From: Silvibacterium acidisoli
GTDB lineage: Bacteria; Acidobacteriota; Terriglobia; Terriglobales; Acidobacteriaceae
Assembly (NCBI GenBank): GCA_022870745.1
Contig: CP085323.1
Coordinates: 4,712,001-4,776,000, forward strand
DNA: 64,000 bases
Reading direction: 5' to 3'
The position numbers and the translations under genes are program-made. Below are positions 1-7,347 of this stretch, one piece after another. The notes below the pieces were generated by a model. That model did not search any database. It was not told the origin of the DNA and was given only the letters and a program-made list of their open reading frames with translations. How positions within the stretch are numbered: position 1 is the stretch's first letter; each line of letters opens with the position of its first letter.

Positions 1-453
1 CTCCCCTAGCAGTAACAGCAGATGATAACGCGCCCATCGGATCTCTTCCTGAGTTCGTTGAAGCCATATACGTGTAATGGCCTTGGAATCACCAGGAAGC
101 TATGAGTGCGAAGAGAGTAACGTCGCGAGACGCACAAGGACGCACACCACCTGCTGCGGGTGACCCAGGGCTCATCGCGGAGCTTGATTTCAATAACCGG
201 GAGCCTGCACATCAGGGAGCGGGCTTCGGAAGGAGTGGACTGCACCTGGCGGTCATGGCCGGGGCTCGTCCGTTAGACGGAGTATAGGGCGGGTTTGCCC
301 TGGAACGCAAACAGTGTCTTTGGGAACCATTGCAAACCCACGTGGAGACTGGGCTTGCGCGTGTGCGATTGCCGGCCGCGAAGAAAAAGGTAAAATGCAA
401 GGAATTCGCTCATTACAAGCTTCAGCCGTTTTCAGCGGCACTCATGGAGAATC
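1..453. other. Gene-free left edge with short hairpins
   Basis: No convincing coding region is seen here on either strand; the short open frames have no recognisable protein pattern. Short inverted repeats are present: TCCGT/ACGGA at 269-281 with a 3-base loop, AGGGC/GCCCT at 286-301 with the 6-base loop GGGTTT, and GCCG/CGGC at 425-439 just before the start of the HemD fusion. None matches the loop pattern of known ANTAR targets (A at loop position 1, G at position 4). Confidence 0.5.
369..396 (+). promoter_or_regulatory. Candidate sigma70-type promoter of the HemD-GAF-ANTAR gene
   Basis: TTGCCG at 369-374 and TAAAAT at 391-396 are separated by 16 bases, a plausible -35/-10 pair. Transcription would start near 403 and leave a leader of about 50 bases that contains the small hairpin at 425-439. 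This is assigned by eye only. Confidence 0.35.
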
Positions 454-2109
454 ATGCCCCACGCCAGCTTTGACGGACTTCGTGTTTTAGCGCTCGAGTC
501 GCGTCGTGCCCGCGAAGTGGAAAAGCTGATTCGCACCTACAACGGCCAACCTGTTGTGGTTTCAGCCATGCGCGAGATTCCGCTGGAATCAAACACGGCG
601 TGCATCGATTTTGGCCAGCGACTGCTCGGTGGCGACTTCGATCTCGTTATCTTCTTCACCGGTATCGGCGTGACCAAGATGATGGAAACGCTGGATACGA
701 AATTCGAGCGGGCGACGATCCTGGATGCGCTGCGCAAGCGCGATGTGATTGCCCGCGGAGTGAAGCCGGTTGCAGCGCTGCAGGGATTGCAGATTCCCGT
801 GAAAGCTTCAACTCCCGAGCCCAGCACCTGGCACGAGGTGCTGAACCTGCTCGACCGTACTTACGGCGAACACCTCCGGGATCTTCGCATCGCTGTCCAG
901 GAATACGGCGCGACGAATCCTGAATTCATTGCAGAGCTGGTCGCGCGTGCCGCCGAAGTCACGAAGGTTCCGGTCTACCAGTGGGGACTGCCGCTCGACC
1001 TTGAACCGCTGCGGTCGAGCGTGCGCAGCATCGTCGATGATGAGATTGACGTCGTTCTCTTCATGACAGCGGTGCAGGTGATCCATCTCTTCCAGGTTGC
1101 GGCTGAGATGAATCTCGAGGCGGACCTTGGACAGGCGCTCCGCCGTATCGTTGTGGTTTCTGTCGGACCAACGACAACCGAAGAGCTTCGCCACTACGGC
1201 GTGCAGCCCGACTTTGAGCCTTCCCGGCCGCGGATGGGTTTCATGATTAACGAGGCTGCTCAGTATTCAGGAGCGCAGCTCTCGAAAAAACGCTCCGCAG
1301 CTTCTCCCGATTTCACCGGGAATCAACCATCAAGAAGCAATGTCGAAACTGCCCCGCGCCGTGTCCCGCAGGTCGCGCCTTCCACATCGACCATGGCAGG
1401 CTTTCGCGATGGGCTGGCTCCGCTCGATGTACTGCAGGAGGTCAGCAGCCACCTTGCTTCGGCCGATCCGCTGCACGTAACGCTTTCGCGCATTGTGTCG
1501 CTTGTCTCCGCGGTAATCCCCTGCGATTCGTGCTTCCTCTATACGGTCGAAGAGGATAGCCTTGTGCTCCGTGCTTCGCGGAATCCTCATGCTGCTGAGA
1601 TAGATAATCTGCGCCTGCCGCTTGGTGCTGGCGTGACCGGTTGGGTGGCCGAGCATCGCGAGCCGGTTGCTATCTCGGAACGAGCGAGCGAGGACCCTCG
1701 TTTCAGCGCCTTCGTAAACCTGCCCGAAGACCGCTTCGAGGCAATGCTTTGCGTGCCGGTAATCTGCGCGAACCGCGTGGTGGGCGTGCTGAACCTGCAA
1801 CACCGGCAGCCATACAGGCACGGTGACCTGGAGCGGCGACTGCTCGCAACCGTCGGCATTCTCGTGGGCGCAGAGATGGAACGGGCACGGCTGGAGACGG
1901 AAAACTCCGAGCTGACCGATCGCCTCGAGACCCGCAAGATTGTAGACAAGGCGAAAGGGATTGTGCAGCGCGATCTTGGACTCTCGGAAGACGAAGCCTA
2001 TCGCAACATGCAGCGAGAGAGCCGGCAGCGGCGCAAGTCCATGCGCGAGATCGCCGAAGCCATCCTGCTGGCGGAGAGTATCAGGCGCTCAAACGAAGCC
2101 AAACCATAG
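454..2109 (+). CDS. Uroporphyrinogen-III synthase fused to GAF and ANTAR domains
   Basis: The 551-residue protein has three parts. Residues about 1-270 resemble HemD, which cyclises hydroxymethylbilane to uroporphyrinogen III in tetrapyrrole (including siroheme) synthesis. After a low-complexity linker (about 270-320) comes a GAF-type ligand-sensing domain (about 325-470). Residues about 487-547 form an ANTAR domain, with the typical KAKGIVQRDLGLSEDEAY helix, a module that binds RNA hairpins and prevents transcription termination. The start is the ATG preceded by TGGAG. HemD fused to a DNA-binding domain is known from actinobacterial nitrite-assimilation loci (Rv0260c type), so a regulator of nitrogen or siroheme genes is an attractive inference. 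No hemC or nir gene lies in the window. Whether the synthase part is still active cannot be told from sequence alone, because HemD has few invariant residues. Confidence 0.85.
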   Translation: MPHASFDGLRVLALESRRAREVEKLIRTYNGQPVVVSAMREIPLESNTACIDFGQRLLGGDFDLVIFFTGIGVTKMMETLDTKFERATILDALRKRDVIARGVKPVAALQGLQIPVKASTPEPSTWHEVLNLLDRTYGEHLRDLRIAVQEYGATNPEFIAELVARAAEVTKVPVYQWGLPLDLEPLRSSVRSIVDDEIDVVLFMTAVQVIHLFQVAAEMNLEADLGQALRRIVVVSVGPTTTEELRHYGVQPDFEPSRPRMGFMINEAAQYSGAQLSKKRSAASPDFTGNQPSRSNVETAPRRVPQVAPSTSTMAGFRDGLAPLDVLQEVSSHLASADPLHVTLSRIVSLVSAVIPCDSCFLYTVEEDSLVLRASRNPHAAEIDNLRLPLGAGVTGWVAEHREPVAISERASEDPRFSAFVNLPEDRFEAMLCVPVICANRVVGVLNLQHRQPYRHGDLERRLLATVGILVGAEMERARLETENSELTDRLETRKIVDKAKGIVQRDLGLSEDEAYRNMQRESRQRRKSMREIAEAILLAESIRRSNEAKP

Positions 2110-2273
2110 GCGCAATGCCTTGCCCACAGCGGCATCCTGATTTGAAACAATTTCACATTTTATGAAGATTCCTGCCTGAATGGGATACATGGGCAGCGTT
2201 CATCGCTTATGATGCAAGCGGTGAGATCTTGCACATACTTCAAAACCACCCCCGCCGCGAGACCAGAGTCCCG

Positions 2274-5200
2274 ATGATGAAACGACTTCTTTCTGTAGCA
2301 ACTGCTGCCTGCGCCCTTTCTCTCACGCTTCCCTTCTATGCTTCCGCAACCCCGGCGCAGAACCATCGCCCGTTCGCATTGCAGGCCGACGCGCTTCATT
2401 CGCCGCTGGGCGATGACAATACGAATCCGCTGCTGAGCTGGAAGCTCGATGACACTCGGGCGGGAGCGAAACAGACAGCCTATCGTGTCAGCGTTGCCAG
2501 CAGCGCGGCGCTGGCTGCGAGTGAGCATCCGGATGTCTGGGACAGTGGGCGCGTCGCATCGGGCCAGTCGCTCGACGTGGCCTATGCCGGTCCTGAATTG
2601 AAGCCGGAGACTCGCTACTACTGGCGCGTTCAGGCATGGGACCAGCATGGCAAGGCCTATCCCGCAAGCGAGACGACGTGGTGGGAGACGGGCCTGATGG
2701 GCCAGGATCACTGGCTAGGCCAATGGATTGGCTACGAAGATCGCGAGCAGAGCGCGATTCGCGCCGCGCAGGCGGAATGGGTGACGAATCCCGAGGTAAA
2801 GGGCTACGACCGAAAGGGCGAGACACGCAACGAACTGCGCCTTGGCTTTACGCCCGATTCGGAGGTAAAGAAGGCCACGCTGTACGTGACCGGAGAAGAC
2901 ACGCCCGCCGCATGGATCAACGGTGAAGAAGTAATAGAGGCGCAAAAGCAGCCTGCATGGGGTCGTCCACCGTGGCGCAATTATCGGCATGAGGATGTCA
3001 CCGGCAAGATCCACCCTGGCGCCAATGTTCTTGCGATTGAGATCACGCATTATGACGGCGGCCGTTCGATCACTCCGATGAACGCCATCCTGTACACCGA
3101 AAACGCCGACGGTACGGTGAAGATCTACAAGACTGGCACGCCGGACTGGAAGTCAAGCTTTATGGCAACGGGCGACTGGCAGAGCGCGAGCTTCGACGAC
3201 AGCAAATGGAAAACCCCGGTTCCGTATCCGCAGGCACATGACGCCTTCGGCGGCGCAGACTCGCTCGGCCTGCCCATTCCTACCGCGACCGTGGCCGCTC
3301 TCCGTCATGGCTTTGCCGTGACGAAGCCGATCGCTTCCGCCAGGCTTTATGCAACCGCCATGGGTGCATATCAATTCAGCTTGAACGGCAAAAAGGTTGG
3401 CGACCAGACGCTTTCCCCAGGATGGACGGATTATCGCCAGCGCGTCATGTACCAGAGCTACGATGTAACCGCGATGCTTGCAAATGGGAAAAACGTCATT
3501 GCCGCGTTGCTGGCGCCGGGCTGGTACTCCACTCCATTGGAATGGGTTGGCCAGGGGAATAATTACGGAGAAACCCCCGACGCCTTGCGTGCACAGTTGA
3601 AGATCGTCTACAAGGACGGAACCTCGCAATGGGTGTCGACAGACGGCACCTGGAAAGCCGATGTTTCTCCGATCGTCTCGGCCGAAATCTATAACGGCGA
3701 GACTTACGACGCGCGCATGCAGCAGGCAGGATGGAATGCGCCCGGCTTCTCCGATTCGAAGTGGCACGAGGCCGAGGTGATTCATCCACACGAGCCGGAG
3801 ATCGAGTGGCAATCGTATGAACCGATTCGCGAAGAACGCGCAGTTCACCCCGTCGCTGTTACACATCCAAAGCCGGGAGTCACCGTATATGACTTCGGGC
3901 AGAATCTCGCGGGGCTTCCCCGCATCACGATGAGCGGGCGCGCCGGTGCAACCGCAAGGCTGCGCTTTGCCGAGCTGGTGAATCCCGATGGCACCATCTA
4001 CATCGACAACCTGCGCAACGCGAAGGCTACCGATCTGTATACGTTCGCAAAGGATGGAGCAGTCACCTACGAACCTACCTTTACCTTTCATGGTTTCCGC
4101 TACATGGAGGTGACAGGAACGACGACCGCACCCGGACGCGATGCGGTGGAAGCGGTTGTTTTGCATACTGCCGCTCCCTTCAACGTAAAGCTCTCGACGG
4201 GCAGTCCGATGGTCAATCAGCTTTGGAGCAACATCCTGTGGGGACAGCGCTCGAACTTCGTCGGTGTTCCGACTGACTGTCCGCAGCGCGATGAACGCTT
4301 GGGATGGAGCGCCGATGCGCAGGTCTTCTGGCGGACCGCCTCGTACAACATGGACCTCGAAGCCTTCTCGCGCAAGTATGCGGGCGATCTCCGCGGCACA
4401 CTCGGCAAGGTTGGTATGTTCGGCATCTACGCTCCGGGAACAGCGAAGGTCAACAATGGCTTCGGCCCCGGCTGGAGTGACGCTGGCGTCGTCGTGCCGT
4501 GGACGTCGTGGATTCAGAGCGGCGACCCAACCATCATCAAGCAAAACTGGGAAGGTATGGAGCGGTATCTATCGACCATCATGGAGTCGAACCCCGACTA
4601 TCTCTGGACGAAGAATACAGGCATTAACTTTGGGGATTGGCTTTCGCCGGAGGGTCCGACCTCAAACGGCCTCATCGCCACCGCTTATTGGGCCTATGAT
4701 GCAAAGCTGATGAGCCAGATGGCTCACGCTGTCGGCCGCACAGAGGACGAGCAGAAATACTCAGAGCTCTACGTAAAGATCCGGAATGCCTTCCGTAAAG
4801 CCTACGTGCATAAGAACGGCGTCGTCGGCTGGAACAAGTCCTCGCCCGACTCTGACAATGCGCTGAAGGGCTCCGAGATGGTCGAGACACAGACCGGCTA
4901 CTCGCTTGCTTTGCACATGGGCCTTCTTCCTGAAGAGATGAGAGCGGCCGCCGCGCAACGACTGGTCGATCGCATTGTCAACAATCACTACCTTATCGGG
5001 ACCGGCTTCCTTGGAACGCCTTACCTGCTCGAAGTGCTTAGCGATACCGGCCATTCCGATATCGCGTATCACCTGTTGCTGAACACTGAGTTCCCCTCAT
5101 GGGGCTACATGGTAGATCACGGCGCTACGACGATGTGGGAGCGCTGGAACGGCGACAAGATGCTGGGCGATCCGGGCATGAACTCATTCAACCACTACGC

Positions 5201-5588
5201 TTATGGAGCGGTTGCAGAATGGATCTATCGCTACGCGGCAGGTGTCGATACAAGCAGCCTCGATGCCGGTTTCCATACGATCGTGCTGCATCCACACTTT
5301 GATGCGCGCCTGAAGAACCTCGACTTCACGTATGACTCGCGTTACGGTGCCATTCAATCGAAGTGGACTGAAGGAGCGACCGGAGTTCAATGGTCAGTGG
5401 TGATTCCGCCGAACACCACTGCGCACCTTGAAGCTTCGCCTTCCGGCAGTGCTACATACAAATTACGCAGCGGTTCGTTGCCGTCATGCGAAAAGGACGC
5501 GGACTCCGATTCCTGCTTCTACACGCTTGCTCCTGGAAGCTATGACTTCGAGGTATCACTTAACGACGCCACGAAGGATGACAGATAA
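2274..5588 (+). CDS. Exported alpha-L-rhamnosidase, GH78
   Basis: This large enzyme of about 1104 residues should remove terminal L-rhamnose from rhamnogalacturonan, flavonoid glycosides or similar glycans by inversion. A Sec signal peptide (MMKRLLSVATAACALSL, cleaved near ASA) favours the ATG at 2274 over the upstream in-frame start at 2229. After N-terminal beta-sandwich domains the (alpha/alpha)6 barrel carries the family signature CPQRDERLGW with Glu674, the probable general acid, and later TTMWERW with the probable base Glu. Length and domain order fit full-length bacterial GH78 proteins. It lies 34 bases before the exported FAD oxidoreductase and is probably cotranscribed with it. It could act on the same pectic material as the arabinofuranosidases further right. 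Confidence 0.92.
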   Translation: MMKRLLSVATAACALSLTLPFYASATPAQNHRPFALQADALHSPLGDDNTNPLLSWKLDDTRAGAKQTAYRVSVASSAALAASEHPDVWDSGRVASGQSLDVAYAGPELKPETRYYWRVQAWDQHGKAYPASETTWWETGLMGQDHWLGQWIGYEDREQSAIRAAQAEWVTNPEVKGYDRKGETRNELRLGFTPDSEVKKATLYVTGEDTPAAWINGEEVIEAQKQPAWGRPPWRNYRHEDVTGKIHPGANVLAIEITHYDGGRSITPMNAILYTENADGTVKIYKTGTPDWKSSFMATGDWQSASFDDSKWKTPVPYPQAHDAFGGADSLGLPIPTATVAALRHGFAVTKPIASARLYATAMGAYQFSLNGKKVGDQTLSPGWTDYRQRVMYQSYDVTAMLANGKNVIAALLAPGWYSTPLEWVGQGNNYGETPDALRAQLKIVYKDGTSQWVSTDGTWKADVSPIVSAEIYNGETYDARMQQAGWNAPGFSDSKWHEAEVIHPHEPEIEWQSYEPIREERAVHPVAVTHPKPGVTVYDFGQNLAGLPRITMSGRAGATARLRFAELVNPDGTIYIDNLRNAKATDLYTFAKDGAVTYEPTFTFHGFRYMEVTGTTTAPGRDAVEAVVLHTAAPFNVKLSTGSPMVNQLWSNILWGQRSNFVGVPTDCPQRDERLGWSADAQVFWRTASYNMDLEAFSRKYAGDLRGTLGKVGMFGIYAPGTAKVNNGFGPGWSDAGVVVPWTSWIQSGDPTIIKQNWEGMERYLSTIMESNPDYLWTKNTGINFGDWLSPEGPTSNGLIATAYWAYDAKLMSQMAHAVGRTEDEQKYSELYVKIRNAFRKAYVHKNGVVGWNKSSPDSDNALKGSEMVETQTGYSLALHMGLLPEEMRAAAAQRLVDRIVNNHYLIGTGFLGTPYLLEVLSDTGHSDIAYHLLLNTEFPSWGYMVDHGATTMWERWNGDKMLGDPGMNSFNHYAYGAVAEWIYRYAAGVDTSSLDAGFHTIVLHPHFDARLKNLDFTYDSRYGAIQSKWTEGATGVQWSVVIPPNTTAHLEASPSGSATYKLRSGSLPSCEKDADSDSCFYTLAPGSYDFEVSLNDATKDDR

Positions 5589-5640
5589 ATTACCCATGCG
5601 CGGTTTGTAGCCTGTCTTCCGCTTGGTTACAATCTCGCGC

Positions 5641-7329
5641 ATGGCCGTTGCCGCTATAAAAACCTCATCAATGCTCAGGGGAGCAGCCAGGGTACAGAGC
5701 TTAAGTCTGCCCCTGCTTGCTCCTTTTTTGCTGTTCCTGTTTTTCGCCTTTACAGCTACTGCCAGTGCAGCGGCCGCGGAGGCTGATCTGGTCGTGTATG
5801 GCGGCACAGCCTCAGGCGTGATGACCGCTTACTCGGCCGCGAAGCAAGGCTTGCGCGTAATTCTGCTGGAGCCCACGCGGCACCTTGGCGGCATGGTCAC
5901 AGGTGGTCTCTCCGCTACCGATACCGCCTACTTCCCTATCATTGGCGGCTATACTCGCGAGTTCTATCGACAGGCTGCGGCAACTTATGGCGTCCATGAT
6001 CTCGACCATCCATCGGACTGGTTGAGCGAACCGAAGGTCGGCGAAGCCATCTTCAATCGCTGGCTACACGACGCAGGCGTAAAGGTAAAGTTCGGTGAGC
6101 GCTTGAGGGAGCGTCGCGGCGTTGAGATGCACGGCACAACCCTGATCGCGCTTGTCACCGAGGATGGACAGCGCTGGAAAGGCAAGGTCTTTGCCGATTG
6201 CAGCTATGAAGGTGATGTCATGGCTCAGGCGCACGTGGGTTATGTAGTTGGCCGCGAGAGCGCGAGTACTTATGGAGAAGATCTTGCTGGCGTGTGGCCG
6301 AACACTCCCAAGCACCAGTTTCTCTACGAGACCAGCGCTTACGATGATGATCACAACCTATTCCCTGGAGTTGATCCGGGGCCGCTAGGTGTTGCCGGCA
6401 GCGGAGATAGTAAGGTGCAGGCTTATAACTTCAGGCTGATTCTTACCGACGATCCGGCAAACAAGATGCCTTGGACAAAACCCGTAGGCTACGATGCCTC
6501 TCAGTTTGCCCTGCTTGCAAGGTACCTCAAGGAATACAAGGCTAAGACAGGCAAGGATCCAACGCTGAAATCGGTCACAAACCCTGTCTGCTTTGCGCAT
6601 CACAAGTGTGACTTCAATAACAACGGCGCCTTCTCGACGGATTACATTGGCCGGAGCTGGAAGTATCCCGATGCAAGCTATGCCGAACGCAGAAGCATCT
6701 GGGCCGATCATCTGCTTTACACCGAGGCTTTCTTCTATTTCCTGGCGACAGATCCCACGGTCCCACAATCGTTGCGCGACGACACCAATCGTTGGGGCCG
6801 TGCGAAAGACGAGTTTGCAGACACCGATGGCTGGCCACGGCAGCTCTACATTCGCGAGGGGCGCCGCATGACCGGTATGTACATCATGAAGCAGGCTGAC
6901 CTGCAAACAGACCGCACCAAGCCGGACTCGATCGCAATGGGTTCATATAACAGCGACTCGCACAATGTGCAACGTGTAGCCATGCCCGATGGATCGGTGC
7001 GTAACGAAGGAGATGTGCAGGTTCCGGTACAGCCTTATGAGATCAGCTTTCGCGCGATCCTGCCCAGGCCCGAACAGACGACAAACCTGCTGGTGCCGGT
7101 TTGCTTGTCGGCCTCACACGTCGCCTACTCGTCTGTAAGAATGGAACCGCAATACATGATGATTGGGGAGGCTGCAGGCATCGCGGCGAGCGTGGCGATT
7201 CGCGGCAACACACCGGTGCAGGATATCTCTGTAGAGCGCCTGCAGGCAGTACTGCGTCAACATGGCGCGATCCTGCACCTTGGTCAGCAGGCGCACCATG
7301 CAATTTCAAAACAGCATCCGGAACCTTGA
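5641..7329 (+). CDS. Exported FAD-dependent oxidoreductase (PF12831-like)
   Basis: The protein of about 562 residues begins with a long hydrophobic signal segment (LLAPFLLFLFFAFTATASA), followed directly by a dinucleotide-binding motif VVYGGTASG and the acidic end of the second strand (LLEP), the arrangement of the FAD-dependent oxidoreductase family found in polysaccharide-utilisation clusters. I chose the ATG at 5641; a TTG at 5623 is also in frame. The substrate is unknown: family members are annotated only as FAD-dependent oxidoreductases and often sit next to rhamnosidases. It follows the GH78 gene closely. Export of a flavoprotein through what looks like a Sec signal is noteworthy because no twin-arginine motif is visible. 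Confidence 0.85.
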   Translation: MAVAAIKTSSMLRGAARVQSLSLPLLAPFLLFLFFAFTATASAAAAEADLVVYGGTASGVMTAYSAAKQGLRVILLEPTRHLGGMVTGGLSATDTAYFPIIGGYTREFYRQAAATYGVHDLDHPSDWLSEPKVGEAIFNRWLHDAGVKVKFGERLRERRGVEMHGTTLIALVTEDGQRWKGKVFADCSYEGDVMAQAHVGYVVGRESASTYGEDLAGVWPNTPKHQFLYETSAYDDDHNLFPGVDPGPLGVAGSGDSKVQAYNFRLILTDDPANKMPWTKPVGYDASQFALLARYLKEYKAKTGKDPTLKSVTNPVCFAHHKCDFNNNGAFSTDYIGRSWKYPDASYAERRSIWADHLLYTEAFFYFLATDPTVPQSLRDDTNRWGRAKDEFADTDGWPRQLYIREGRRMTGMYIMKQADLQTDRTKPDSIAMGSYNSDSHNVQRVAMPDGSVRNEGDVQVPVQPYEISFRAILPRPEQTTNLLVPVCLSASHVAYSSVRMEPQYMMIGEAAGIAASVAIRGNTPVQDISVERLQAVLRQHGAILHLGQQAHHAISKQHPEP

Positions 7330-7347
7330 TTGCTGCATGCCATGTGT

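Noticed and set aside
6-245. Minus-strand ORF at the left edge
   Set aside because: Composition is unlike protein (many Arg/Cys/Ser), no family pattern and no ribosome-binding site.
269-301. Tandem hairpins upstream of the ANTAR fusion as an autoregulatory target
   Set aside because: One loop has three bases and the other is GGGTTT; neither shows the A and G loop positions required by known ANTAR targets, and both lie before the likely promoter.
3153-4544. 463-codon open frame antisense to the rhamnosidase
   Set aside because: No family pattern and complete overlap with a well-defined GH78 gene.
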